Part shown: positions 47,601 through 57,944 of the stretch, piece after piece
Numbering within the stretch: position 1 is the first letter of the stretch
Layout of the letters: each line of letters starts with the position of its first letter
Source: Liolophura sinensis
Taxonomy: Eukaryota > Mollusca > Polyplacophora > Chitonida > Chitonidae
NCBI RefSeq assembly: GCF_032854445.1
Contig: NC_088297.1
Coordinates: 19,107,127 to 19,171,126, forward strand
Direction of reading: 5' to 3'
DNA length: 64,000 bases
The notes under the pieces: generated by a model
Seen by the model: only the letters and a program-made list of their open reading frames with translations
Told to the model about the DNA's origin: nothing
Databases searched by the model: none
Program-made: the position numbers and the translations under genes

Positions 47601-50291
47601 ATGGTACATTATTGGTATTTCACATTTAACCTGCATGTCACATTTTGAGGAGGATGTATATGTGTACGGTAGAACAGTCGAACAGTTAGTATGTGTAGTT
47701 GGTTGGGATGGTACATTATTGGTATCTCACATTTAATCTGCACATTTTGAGGAGGATGTTTATGTGTACGGTAAAAAAGCCGGACAGTGAGTATATGTAG
47801 TTGGTTGGGATGGTACATTATTGTTATCTCACATTTAATCTGCACATTTTGAGGAGAATATTAATGTGTACGATAGAGCAGAGGAACAGTGAGTATATGT
47901 AGTAGGCGGCGATGGTACATTATTAGTATCTCACATTTAATCGGAATCTCACATTTTAAATAAGATATAAATGGGTAGGGTAGAACAGACGAACAATGAA
48001 TGCAGGTAGTGGGTGGGGGTTTGTACATTACTAGTATCTCATATTTAAAGGACGATGTTCTCATATACATGGAATAGCCGAACAGTGGGCAATGTTCGTA
48101 TTTCACATTAAATCATTATCTCACATTATTTTACATTTAAAGGACGGTTGGCTTTGAGGAGAATGTGAACACGTACGGAGTAGTGGCTGGGTTGTGGAGT
48201 TCTATGAACGCACTGGGGTGAGTATGCACATATATGTTTCATTTTAAACACGCTGTTTTGATTTCATTTGATTTGCAGTATTTGATTAATGGTTTTGTGC
48301 TGTTACACCAGTTTGATGGTAATCTGCAATATTGCTGGAGGAAACCGGCCTCCGTTGTAGCTGGGACTTATGTTCCAACGCGAAACCAGTATTTCATATA
48401 TACCTGCCAAACATACGGGTATTATGGCCACATGGAATCCATACACTACCCCATCCCGACCAATGATATTACAGGCTTGAGTAATGAGCGCGGAGGACTC
48501 CCTGATCTAGCCTTTATTCTTAACTTCAAGTTTAGGAGTACAAAATGACCCCCTCTAACTGGAGAGTTATCCTGAATGTCGTCAGCTTAAGCCTCGTTTT
48601 CAACCGGGTTCTTCTGTTACTTTTACCCTTAAATATGTTCATGTCATATATGTGAAAAAGACTTATGTTGCACACTAAATAGCGATAAAATGAAGAAGTT
48701 AGTGTCTTTCATTGTAAATGGCTGGAAAGTCTGCCAGCAGCCTGCGGATGGTCGTGAGTTTCCCCCGGGCTGTATCCGGTTTTCTCCCACCATTGTGCTG
48801 GCCGCCGTCGTATAAGTGAAATATTCTTGAGTACGACCTAAAACACTAATCAAATAAATAAATAAACTGTAAATGAGATGCACAAATTCCATGGTTTCAT
48901 TACTTGTAGTAAAAATGTAACTGAAAAACCGTTGATTATTTATGCATTCATAAGTGATGTTTTGGGGAACAGGGTCAGGGTTTCTGCATGCCATTATGCG
49001 AACTGATATTCATTCGGTCAGTAAATTTTTCAGTTATCATTTTCATAATTTACGACTTGCGTGATCTGTTTGACAGTGACTTCATCGGACCATCTATCGG
49101 CGGCGTACTCCTCACGAGTGTTGGTTTTCAGCTCTGTATGACGTACACAGCCCTTGCATGCGCAGTCGTGGTAAGCGATAGACCATCAGTCTTACTAAAA
49201 TCTGGGACTTGTGTTACCAAATATCACAAAAGACATTTGATTAAGAAACATATTTATCATGCTTCAGCATTAGTTGACTTAAGTTTTTGTGTGAAATGAC
49301 GTGGGCACTTACAGAACTTTACAGAATTTTCGTAAAATCGAATCCAGAAGACACGCCTGCTTCCAGGCCGTCCAATGACCTGTATTTTGTTGGAGAGGTC
49401 AAATCTAAAAGATCATATTCATCATTTTAGTAGTCACGTCATTGGGCGTGCCCACGTGCAAACACAAATACGTCAGCAAAAATTCAGTTGGATGAACAGC
49501 AGTTGTGCCGTGAATGGATCATTCTTCATTATCCAGTTAGGGAGAAGCCCGGATAGGGATGCACTACAAGAGTACTCTGAGATCGTTTGGCCATGTTCCG
49601 GCCTTTGCTTCGCCTAAATCGCTCTGAATTCGATGCCTTTACAAACCTGGAAATAGGTCGTTTCGGCTGTGCTGTCCTCACTTTGTTGAAGTTGTGTGCC
49701 ACAAAAACAGGTGTCTTTGAGTCTTTTAGAGGGGAGCACTCATGAAAAGACCGCACGCGTTTGGATCACGCACTAAGCTTTGAACTACTGCATAAGTACG
49801 TCCTTGGAGTTTAAGCGAAACCTGTTGGCCAAACACACCGTTTGCCGCGAGATTTAGGGAGGAGGTTTGCAGAATTAGAGATCTCTTCTGTGCCATTAGA
49901 AGGATAGTGTGTGAATACATAGCTAACAACAAATATTGCCAGCTTAGTTATGTGGGCCGAGAGGTGGGCCTCTCATTTGATCTAGTGTTGTATTTTTCTT
50001 TAAATGCACACTTGGATTTCCGACCACCCCAATACTGTTTTTTCATTCAACAGTCACTGACCATTAAATAGATTTCTCTGTTTTTGTTGTTCTTGAAAGG
50101 TTGTACTTCTGGTCATGATGGAAATTGCCGAAAGATGCGGAAAGAAATCCAAGTCACTTTCAAACGACCTTGAAAACAATGTGCAGACTAAGCAGACGGA
50201 AGACGAGTTGGACAGAGAATCATCAGTTAGAAAAGAAGTGGAATACTATGCAACAAATCCCTACATCACTACACACTCAGAGATGGCGTGA
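35685..50291 (+). CDS. SLC18B1: SLC18B1-like vesicular MFS transporter, complete
   Basis: Thirteen coding exons join in frame with GT/AG borders: 35685-36362, 37565-37660, 38731-38804, 41277-41436, 42009-42077, 43185-43275, 43838-43977, 44423-44521, 46005-46105, 47213-47308, 48143-48217, 49077-49170 and 50100-50291. They total 1965 nt, 654 residues plus stop. From about residue 196 the protein follows human SLC18B1 (a vesicular polyamine transporter of the major facilitator superfamily) segment by segment: first membrane span at 200-222 ending in PFFPQE, MFS motif A as GKLLPTIGGRFM at 256-267, FNEFPNSVAT, GPALGGLLYE, the LDPTLAP segment, SAFYALTAPLWGRMADK, QLWLNVVSL and FIGPSIGGVLL. About 12 membrane spans are expected. 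Residues 1-195 are an added polar region: acidic start with ESSPLI at 10-15, which fits the [DE]xxxL[LI] sorting signal, then Ser/Thr-Pro-Arg repeats near 85-120. The human protein (456 residues) lacks such an extension. An AATAAA lies at 51526-51531. The exact substrate is inferred from the family. Confidence 0.9.
37190..37492 (-). mobile_element. SINE-2 in transporter intron 1
   Basis: CGCTCTTTTATCTAGTGCTA, GACGACTTACCGAAGGTAAG, CCTTCATGCTAAACGCCAAG and the inverted head TGACCCTGGATCTACCGCCT with CTATCGGGGC. The terminal TGAGTGAG end is absent. Confidence 0.75.
38214..38700. repeat. Degenerate 'CTCATTTACTCACT' minisatellite in intron 2
   Basis: Roughly 22-28-bp irregular units built on GCTCATTTACTCACT, with inserts such as GGCAGGCT and CTGGGAG. 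It runs almost to the acceptor of the 38731 exon. Confidence 0.75.
38958..39112. repeat. 21-bp minisatellite in intron 3
   Basis: Seven consecutive 21-bp units of the type AGCGACCTCTGGATTCTCAC plus one base, and a partial eighth. Strict 21-bp phase keeps a heptapeptide-like frame open (ATSGFSP-type), but splice sites of the transporter exclude it from the mRNA. Confidence 0.93.
40325..40700 (+). mobile_element. LINE ORF2 3'-end remnant
   Basis: A short frame at about 40331-40546 reads FQCKILHLISPTRSYLYKIG then DDDVCEHLFIQCEIGKMFWP. This is the pattern of the region after the reverse transcriptase in many animal LINEs (LHRILPTNKYLYKIG..., EHLFWEC...FW), with one Cys pair of the zinc-ribbon-like module deleted. 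Decayed sequence up to about 40700 continues the 3' end. It lies in transporter intron 3. Confidence 0.6.
40985..41070 (+). mobile_element. SINE-1 tail
   Basis: CACCATAATGCTGGCCGCCG, GTGAAATATTTTTGAGTACA, and an AATCAAATAAACAAATTAA tail, 200 bp before the exon at 41277. Confidence 0.78.
41578..41965. mobile_element. Two SINE-1 copies joined tail to tail
   Basis: A plus-strand copy (CCGAGGTGGCTAGTGCGCCA, GTGAGTTCAAGTCCAGCCC, GCTTGCCGCCGTCGTA) breaks off at about 41788. An inverted copy begins there with ATTTATTTGATTGATGTTTT, TTATGGTGGGAGGAAACC and ACCCGCAGGTTGG. A short plus-strand tail ends the block. In transporter intron 4. Confidence 0.75.
42400..42682 (+). mobile_element. SINE-1, full length
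   Basis: tRNA-like head GCGGCCGAGGAAGTCATTAG, box GTGAGTTCAAGTCAAGCTC, middle CTTGCGGATGGTCGTGGG, CCTCCCACCATAATGCTGG and an (AATA)n tail. In transporter intron 5, 94 bp before another full copy. Confidence 0.85.
42776..43054 (+). mobile_element. SINE-1, full length, best-preserved head
   Basis: A-box-like GTGGCTCAGTTGGTTAGCGC then B-box-like GTTCAAGTTCAAGTCCAGCT (inner part GTTCAAGTCC), then the complete body with CCGTCGTATAATTGAAATAT and an AATAAATAAATC tail. This copy best shows the tRNA origin of the family. In transporter intron 5. Confidence 0.87.
43383..43715. repeat. 22-bp pyrimidine-rich minisatellite in intron 6
   Basis: About 15 units of TATTTCTTTGCCGTTTCCCC plus two bases. The plus strand is strongly pyrimidine-biased and lies about 120 bp before the acceptor of the 43838 exon. 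All three plus frames stay open for 100 codons or more only because the unit lacks stop triplets. Confidence 0.93.
44090..44275 (+). mobile_element. Degenerate SINE-like copy in intron 7
   Basis: GAGATCGAATCCAGTTCTTA gives a B-box-like start; CAGGTTTCCTCCACCCAAAA and a GGCATAAAAATCCAGTGAT then AAATAAATA tail follow. It may belong to the subfamily seen at 51570. Confidence 0.5.
44690..44955 (+). mobile_element. Right-arm copy of the foldback family in intron 8
   Basis: GACGTCTAATAAATTGCAGA, TTACCTAATTCTGCTTAAGC, CTAACTGAGGTAAACTGACA and CTACGTGTGACCATTTACCA match the right arm of the 60665-61315 element along its length. No inverted partner nearby. Confidence 0.72.
45355..45975. repeat. 19-bp minisatellite in intron 8
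   Basis: About 33 units of GACTAGGTTCTACGATACT with increasing divergence to the right. The last units end about 30 bp before the acceptor of the 46005 exon. Confidence 0.93.
46175..46408 (+). mobile_element. SINE-1, full length
   Basis: Head AGAGGGTAACCGTGGCCTAG, CTGTGACCTCAATTTAGCTC (changed B-box), GTGCGTGGGAAGGTCTGCCG and GAGTACGGCATAAAAACACC with an AATA tail. Transporter intron 9. Confidence 0.8.
46500..46735 (+). mobile_element. SINE-1 with a head deletion
   Basis: GGCCCCCAGCGCAATGGCTC then GCGATCGCTGTGAGCTGGCT: the B-box segment TTCAAGTCC is deleted. The body and tail are intact to AATAAATAAATG. Transporter intron 9. Confidence 0.78.
46890..47200 (+). mobile_element. Old SINE abutting the exon at 47213
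   Basis: A degenerate head (GTTGCAAGCTCAAATCCAGC), a body with CGGTTTCTTCCGGATAAATC, the core GAATACGGCGTTAACGACAA and an uninterrupted (AAAT)n tail to about 47197. The acceptor CTCTCTTGGCAG follows 15 bp later. Confidence 0.65.
47525..48142. repeat. Tandem array in intron 10, similar to the adjoining exon
   Basis: About six units, period near 100-125 bp, each with TCACATTTTGAGGAGGATGT, a GTGTACGGTAGAACAG segment, then GGTTGGGATGGTACATTATT and a return to TCTCACATTTAATC. The TTTGAGGAG...GTACGG...AG..G part also occurs in the exon at 48143-48217, and the TCTCACATT phrase also precedes that exon's acceptor. Confidence 0.8.
48705..48870 (+). mobile_element. SINE-1 3' half in intron 11
   Basis: AAAGTCTGCCAGCAGCCTGC, CCATTGTGCTGGCCGCCGTC, AAATATTCTTGAGTACGACC and an AATCAAATAAATAAATA tail. 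Confidence 0.78.
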
Positions 50292-50343
50292 TGGTTTTAT
50301 CCCCTGAGAAATATAGTCCATTTGAGATATGTACATAAGACAT

Positions 50344-50409
50344 GCGCAGTGTGTGCAGGTGAAGCGGAAATTACACGCGCAGTGTGTGCAGGTGAAGCGG
50401 AAATGACAC
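50344..50409. repeat. 33-bp tandem duplication in the transporter 3' UTR
   Basis: GCGCAGTGTGTGCAGGTGAA begins at 50344 and again at 50377; the copies differ only at ATTACA against ATGACA. About 50 bp after the stop codon. Confidence 0.92.
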
Positions 50410-51569
50410 GCGGTGTATCAGTAACACTTCCATATAATTTGGCCTGATTTAAGATCATGTTGTGTGATACTTAAAGTGTGATAAAAATACTGCCTAATTA
50501 TTCATATACCGGTGCTATTCTGAGACAGCAGGATTTTTTCGCCGTTCATTTTTATAGTCACAAGAAAGTGCCTTCAATGGAAATCGGAAAAAACAGGACA
50601 AATGTTTGCCTTGAATACCCGTTCTTTCGTCTTGAAGACTGACTCATACAATATGCTGAAGCAGCATGACATACGATTGTTTTAGTTTTGTACAGACGGA
50701 AATATGTTGCCTTCACAAGAAATTAGAAATACATGGATAATGTTTGCATTTGCATTTCCATTCATCTTGCAGAATGGATCCATTTTTAAACTTAGGTCTG
50801 GATTATAACATGGCAACCGAAATGTACACATGGAGGAAAGTGGATGTGTGGTTATTCTGCATATGTTTATCTTCATGGCATTCATTTTTCAATTTGGTGA
50901 TATCCTCAAGCCCATACTAAGCGAAAAAAAAAAACATCCACTTGCAGATTATGGTACAACGGCACAAGTACTGTGAATAAGAGTTATTTAGTTCCGGAGT
51001 TGGACTGGCGTTTTTTGTGTTTACGTATGACCTGGCCTATACATTCTACCCTTCTGGATGGCACACTTCGGCATGTCTAGTAAACTTTGGCATTTCTTGC
51101 CATGTATGAATGGAACAAAGGACAACGCTGTGTCACGGAGGCGAAAGCGAAAAGCTTGTGATGCGCACATGGTCGGTTATGTGAGGACGCGGTGTGATGC
51201 TTGAGTTGCGCCCCTTTGTGTTATAGTGATAAATCGCTGGATATTGCGGACATGAAGTTTTCCCTTATTTATTTAATTGTTGTATGGCTAAAGTGTGTTG
51301 AGGTTAAAAAAAAGACGATTGTTCGCAACAGAAGACCAAAAGTGATGCTAATTTATTTTTATAGTGATGGGATCCTTTGAAAAATACCTTTAAAAATGCG
51401 CTGCAGATATGCAGCTGGTGATGCGCCTAACCTCAAGGTTCATTTTTAACATGGAAATGTAATTCATTTCTTCGTAATTTTTCTCGTAAAACAAGTCACA
51501 TAACAGGTAATGGATGGGCTTCAGTAATAAAGGCCGTCACTGGCTCATTTCGGCCGAAGCCTCGTTATC

Positions 51570-51755
51570 AAGCCAGTAGATCGCACCCCCTATGAATGAG
51601 GTTGTCGGTTCGAATCCAGTTCTACTGATTTGACATTGGTGAACGGCGGTGGTTAGCTCCGGGCTAACCTGTCCGGCGTCGTGTATAAACGGAACAACTT
51701 CTCAGCATGGCGGTAAACGCCATGCATGCAATTAAAATAAATATGTAATTTATGG
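51570..51755 (+). mobile_element. Third SINE type, tRNA-like
   Basis: GTAGATCGCACCCCCTATGA, a textbook B-box-like GTCGGTTCGAATCCAGTTC, then AACGGCGGTGGTTAGCTCCG and the tail GCATGGCGGTAAACGCCATG with AAATAAATA. Distinct body from SINE-1 and SINE-2. Confidence 0.6.
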
Positions 51756-51759
51756 CGTT

Positions 51760-53185
51760 ACAATTCACATGTACAGCGTGTCATAAGTTGACAAAAAATA
51801 CAGGAAATTTAAATTCAGGAAAATTTGTGAAAGATTCCCTGGAATCACTGTTTATAGAAAAGGGGAAATTTGGGCCATACTGTATGCTCCCGGACATGGC
51901 TTGAATGTACTATTTTGCTGATGTATACTAACTTCAGAACATGGCGTTGAAACTTAAACCAGAGAAACGTTTGAACATGCATGACAAGAATTCCACTCTC
52001 AAGGGTGGGGTAATGCAATGTAATATAGCTCTGGATAAAGGTACAGTTAATTTGAATGGAACACATTCATATTTAATTGAAATAGATTTAATCTTTCAAT
52101 TTATTTAAAATAAATAATATATAATATATTTAATCTTGGAAAAGCAGAATAAAAAACAAAAACCAATGGAAATTGTGTACATGAGGCACTATAAAATATT
52201 AAGTAACAGAGAAAATCCATATGTAAATTATTCAACGGGAAATATTAAGTCAGGCGAGTTTAGTGTTGTGGTACAGGTGGCTATATATAAACGCGAAAGC
52301 TTTCAGTAAAGCCACGGTATCTCGGTGCGATTTGTCGTATCGACTGGTTGAGTGCGACCTGTCGATCTACTGGAAATACGTCGAAACTAGCTATTTCACA
52401 CGTCCTGTAGAATTCGACAAATCCCATTGCTGACGAAATAGAGCTTGTGTTTCGAAATGGATGAGTGGATACTAGAGATCGTATCGTGTGAACTCTGGTT
52501 AAGCAGATTACTTTTTTGGTTATCAGAAACGGGGTATTGTTTGTTATATGATATAAGTTTTCATTAGTGGATGCCATGTGATCTATTTTTCCTCATCACC
52601 ATTACTTGTCATTTATACATGAAATATCACTGGAGCTATATGTAATATGGGTCCCACTTACAAAACAAAATTATCATCAAATGAAGAAATAAAAGACTAT
52701 TTTATATGATTTTAGCAACGTCTTTTCTTCATTTTAATTTGATCATCAGAACATTCATTCCGACGATTTGTAGGTGAGGATGGATGTTGGTGTTGCGTTA
52801 TGGGTTTTCCTTCATAACATTTTACTTGGTTTCATGTGTAGCCCGTCTCTACAAAGTACAGGCATGGCTTATGTCACATCCCGACAGTCGGCGTCAGAAT
52901 TGAATAACAGGGAAAACCATTAACAAAATGTTAGAGGTACTATTTTAAACTGCTGAAAGAAATTTTTGACTTGGTTCAGCGAAACACAGAAAAGAGTTGC
53001 ATTTGCATTCTTCCTTTTCTATCGATAATGTATTATGAAGCAGAACTGAAATTACCTGACTGCATAATAATAACAGAATAGCCTGTCTGACGTTTGAAGG
53101 GTACTGAACATCTCCCGTGCTCCACACTATAAGTCAAAATGGTCAATCTTCAGCCATCTTGAAAAAAAAACGTTTTAAATATAGC
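51760..53185. other. Gene-free AT-rich stretch
   Basis: No exon-like open segment with good splice sites or family resemblance on either strand. Only AT-rich low-complexity tracts near 52070-52130. Confidence 0.4.
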
Positions 53186-53189
53186 GACT

Positions 53190-54310
53190 TAAGCTGGGCT
53201 ACGTGGGCACGTCGATCCCTGTACCACGGTGGTAGTCTTTGTCCTGTTACCTCGCCGGTCCCTTTTGCACTCTGTTCCTTGTCGCTCGCTGGCCCCTGAA
53301 GCTCGCCGGTCCCTGGACCACGGTGGTGGTACAGTTATCTTTGTCCAGTTACCTCGACGGTCCCTTTTGCACTTTTGTTCCTTGGCGCTCGCTGGCCCCT
53401 GAAGCTCGCCGTTCCCTGGACCACGCTAGCCTTTACGGCTCCCCGCCCCCTGTATTACACTGGTCCTGGTAACTCGCCGGCCCCTTTTTGCACTTTGGTC
53501 CTTGTCGCTCGCTGGCCCCTGCAGCTTACCGGTCCCTGTACCACACTAGTCCTTGTATCTCGCCGGTTCCTTTTACATTCTGGCCCTTGCAGCTCGCTGG
53601 CCACTGCAGCTCACTGGCCCCTGGACCACGCTAGTCTTTACGGCTCACAGCCCTCTGTATTACGCTGGGCCTGGTAGCTCGCCAGCCCCCTTGCACTCTG
53701 GACCTTGCAGCTTGCCAGCCCCTATACCACGCTGGTCCTTGCAGCTCATGGGTCTGTATACCACACTGGTCCTTGTAGATCGCCGTTCCCTTTTTCACTT
53801 TGCTCCTTGTAGCTCGCTGTCCCCCCGCAGGTTGCCCAGTCCCCGAACCACGCTAGTCTTTGTGGCCCACCGCCTCCTGTATCACGCGGGTCCTGTTATC
53901 TCGCCCGTCCCTATACCACGCTGGTCCTTGTATCTTGCCGATGCTTGTACCACACTAGCGCTTGTAGCTCACCGGTCCCTGTACAACAGGGGTACCACAC
54001 TGGACACGCTGGTCTTCTGTAGCTCGCTTGTAACACCCTGGTCCTTGCAGCTCACCGGTTCCTGTACCACACGGGTTCTTGCAGCTCGCTGATCCTTGTA
54101 CCACGATGGTAATTGTAACTCGCCGCACCTGTAACACTCTGGTCCTTGTAGCTCGCCGATCCGTGTTCCTTTCAGCATGCTGGAACCGTAGCCCACTGGA
54201 CACATTTATTCTTGTAGCTCGCTGGTCCCTGTAACACTCTTGTCCTTGTAGTTCACCGGTTCCTGTACCGCGCTGGTCCTTGTAGCATGATGGAACTGAA
54301 CCACACTGGA
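53190..54310. repeat. GC-rich array with about 34-bp period
   Basis: More than 30 diverged units based on CTCGCCGGTCCCTGTACCAC then RCTGGTCCTTGTAG. The left half shows longer composite blocks (units with TTTTGCACTCTGTTCCTTG and GCCCCTGAAGCTCGC), the right half simpler ones. Base composition contrasts sharply with the AT-rich flanks. Long open frames here are products of the repeat. Confidence 0.9.
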
Positions 54311-54420
54311 TACATTGGTCCAGTCAATTGATAGCGCTGCCTCATATAAAGGTCAGCTGGCTCATCCGCTGAAAGCGCAGTCGGGGTTTTCTGTTGTTTC
54401 TTCGGCATAAGCAAATTCTG

Positions 54421-54732
54421 TCATTTGTTTTTGTTTTTTTTCTTAATTCCCCCAAAATACTTCGTTGATTTTTCTCCATATTCTGACCGTCTAATCTTCG
54501 ATCTTATCAGTGAATATTCATATATTTGTTTGAGCCTTCTTTGACACTTATCATGTTCTGTTATTACAACATCTGTCGTCGTTTGATCGTAAAATTTTCT
54601 ATCAATAATGGTAAATTTCCCAATCAGGTAAGTTCCTTCCTTATTTCTTCGAAAATTAATATCCTCTGAGCCTTTTAAAAGCTGTATTTTCATATTTCTG
54701 AAAGGACCCCTTGCCAATAGAATGACACCCAT
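54421..54732 (-). mobile_element. LINE ORF2 remnant with internal deletion
   Basis: A 103-codon open frame. The first part (GVILLARGPF..., then GTYLIGKFTIIDRKF) resembles the GVAILF...GRYLI segment of LINE apurinic endonucleases. The last part (SLIRSKIRRSEYGEKSTKYF) is the hallmark R.RW.E.GEK.TKYF linker before the reverse transcriptase. Both lie closer together than in intact elements, and nothing recognisable follows, so this is a deleted fragment. No catalytic reverse transcriptase motif is present. Confidence 0.65.
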
Positions 54733-54759
54733 GAAGCTGATCTGGCCCCACGTGACCTA

Positions 54760-54915
54760 GTGTTGGGCGGGCTAACGCAGCACAATGACCGAAAAGCCTC
54801 TCACCAGTACAACAGCGGCCTGCTGATGGTCGTGGCTCCCTCTCCCGGCTTCTTCTTAGCTGTTCTCATATAACTACATCGCAAAAACTCCAGTCAAAGA
54901 AATAAATAAATTGAC
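54760..54915 (+). mobile_element. SINE-1, internally deleted
   Basis: Head GGCGGGCTAACGCAGCACAA then CTCTCACCAGTACAACAGC; the B-box and middle are mostly lost, leaving CTGCTGATGGTCGTGG and an AGAAATAAATAAATTG tail. Directly upstream of the inverted LINE fragment. Confidence 0.65.
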
Positions 54916-55087
54916 AGATGAACACATGCAGGTGCTTGTCTCCAAATGTAATTTTACGATGTGCCGACACTTAACACGTGGCGCATCCAATCGGAACTGA
55001 CAATCTGGACAACCAGTATTATTATTATTTCATTTTCAAAAATATGATTGCATGTACCAGCATAATAATTCGGAATAGTTTAAAACG

Positions 55088-55265
55088 CATTATTTATTTA
55101 TTTATTTGAATGGCGTTTTACACCGTAGACAAGAATATTTCACTTTTGCGATGGCGGCCAGCAGTGTGGTGGGAGGAAACCGGACAGAGCCCTGGGGGAA
55201 ATCTAAGATCATCGTATTGAAGACTGGAGAGGAAGCCAACATGAGCTGGACTTGAAAACTGGCTA
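55088..55265 (-). mobile_element. SINE-1, inverted
   Basis: Tail TTATTTATTTATTTGAATGG, GTTTTACACCGTAGACAAGA, GTGTGGTGGGAGGAAACCGG, and GAGCTGGACTTGAAAACTGG at the head side. Confidence 0.77.
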
Positions 55266-57944
55266 ACGAAAACTGGATCCATCGACCGATTGGCGGGATC
55301 AATTAGAGACTTTCAACGCTTTAAAATGTCCAAATGGTCTACAATTTGTGAAGAAGATCCTGTTGTAACGTACTTTTCGTCTCAGACCTTATTTATTAAA
55401 TATTTTTAAGGTTCTAGGTGTATATGGCAGCAGAGATCAGACCAAAACGCCCCCTATCCAGAATACCAGCCGCCTGTACTTAGTTAAAATTTTTATGAAG
55501 CATTTTACAGAGGATATGTTTTAACAAGATAAACCGTGCATTCCTGGACCACCTCTGTGTGACCATGGGGTGTTAAGCATTCAATCATGCAGATATAAAC
55601 ATGGTAGATGAGCTGCTGGCTCGGAGGTGATCGTTTGAAATACTGGTTTAAAAAAACTAGGAAAATTTAATTGATTTCAATTCTCTTCTTCTGCATACCA
55701 GTGTGGTATTTTATACATTTTATTTTTATAAAATACAGTACATTTACAGTAGTGCGGTATTCTACGAGACTAAGATCTTGGTTCTTTTCACCAGGTCTGC
55801 AATCGTCATTTGGGAAAGCTACTGTTTTATGCATTGATTTCGCCAGCCTATGCATTTCTTTTCCAAAGGGACTGAAATGACTTAGTGGGAATAAGATATT
55901 AATAAAAATACTTCATATGGTCTTTTGAGGCCATACACGTTTATTTGTACCACCGCGGCAAAACTCATTCCTGTCGTTCTGATGGCCATTAGTATCATAT
56001 ATATGGGTAATGTGCCGTCTGATGGGCTCGCTTATGCAAAATATGTGAGCAACGTCGCCTTTTTCCGATGTCTGAGCCTTGCGTATGATGGATCTGTACG
56101 TCGAAACCGACATTCGTGTACGAGCCGTTAACCAAATGTTCATTCTAGGTCAATAATCTCGAGGTCAATTCTCAAAACGTCGTTTCACACAAATCACAAA
56201 AAAACTAAGTACGATGTCAAGTACGAAATAGAAGGGAATTATGAAGACAGAAACAGTCAGCAGTTTTCAATGATGTTGGAAAGACTCAGGAAATGTTCGA
56301 TGCAAATGAATGAAATCAGTATTCAAATCGTGTACCATGCTAGTATATAAGTTGTGGATATCAAAATGTGTATCTCAGTTACGCTTTAAATGCAGCTGTT
56401 TAAATACCCAACGGGACGATCATATTCTGCGTGATGAGCATACAGTCCCTAACCCCGGGATAAAAAGAATTAAACAACATTACGAAGCATATTGCCAGGG
56501 ATTCTGCACGCACTGTCCATATTTACTTACAAGAGAATTATACTCATTGCAAAATTTAAGGTGGAGAAAACATTAAAAATTACATAAAAGTCCAGATGGA
56601 GGAGTGCGAAAAGTTAGTTGTAAATGTGGTCTTCCATATCTTTTTTTCTTTCGAAAAAAGACACTTGAAAATAATTTTTGTATGGTGGGTATTTGGGACC
56701 ATCTTTTGGTATATGTTGTTGTTGTGCAGTAATTGTTATAAATAAGGATGCAAGACATGTTTAATAAATATATTTGTACTAGAATTTTGTCTCTTCAGCT
56801 TTATAATGACATCGTTAGATAGAAAAACCTCGACACACCAGGTTTTTAAATTTTTGAAGCTTTTGAGATTGAAATTGTCAAATACAAGACACAGCAAACG
56901 CCTGAAGGAGAATTATATACACGCCTTATGCAGGACCCTTTAGCGTTTTGCTATCCAGGTAAGGATAATTTACAAGACGTTATAGCTGTCTGTAAAACCC
57001 TCATTTCATTTCACTCCTACAGACGAACTCTCGAGCACGTTATCAAGGGGGAGCGCGAGAACGGACAAACATGACTTTTCATTAACATTAATTTCTGTGA
57101 ATATATCCTTCAATCTTCTCATACCTGAAGAAGGCTCATTAGGATTCTCACAGAAGTTGTATTTATCAGATACTCATATAAACAAATGGATGGTATTTCA
57201 CAGGAAACGACAGAAAGATGTTCAGTTGTCTCCCGAAAAAGTCCATTTTCTAGAAATGACGACAAGAGTAAAATGACACCTGGTAAGAAACACCCCCAAC
57301 ACATGCTATGAATTGAGAAAGTTAAATAACACCTTAGAAAGTCTTCATCGAAAATGTGTTTTGCTTTTTGGGGTGAAGATATCTTTTCTGAATATTTTTT
57401 TCTGAATGTGAAACTATTCTGGGCTCTGAGGTCCTTTGTCAGTGCTGTGAAACTTGACTTTGCAAGTCATCTGAAAACAGCTTTCACAGTTTATGTAAAA
57501 ATTGCCTTTGTGAAAATTTCAAATTCATGATGCTTAAGTAGGCCTACTTTAATCTTAGCCTTTGACATTCGTATACCACTCGTAAGCCATGAAGTGGCGT
57601 TCCCAGTCGATAATTGCAAGATCCATTTCCAAACAACCTAAAACACTAGTTTCCAAAGATATGCAACATATAAGTGAACAATCACCAGTTTTCGGTGATG
57701 TAAGAAAGACAGCCGGTATTGCGGACAAATATTCAACTCGCAGACCGTGAATAATTTTCAGGTCGTTTACAAATTTTGGTTTCTCAGTCGCGTTTTGATT
57801 CCAATTTTTCATAAAAGCATTGTTTCGATGTAATGTACATGCATGCTTACGCATTCCGTAGCCCCATGTTATAAAGGACAGGATACCACTATGACAATTA
57901 TGAAACAGATCGCCGAAGAAACGCTCTGCTTATATTTGTTTATT

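Noticed and set aside
53239-54205. Several open frames up to 179 codons on both strands
   Set aside because: They lie wholly in the 34-bp-period array; repeated residues follow the unit, with no start context or splice structure.
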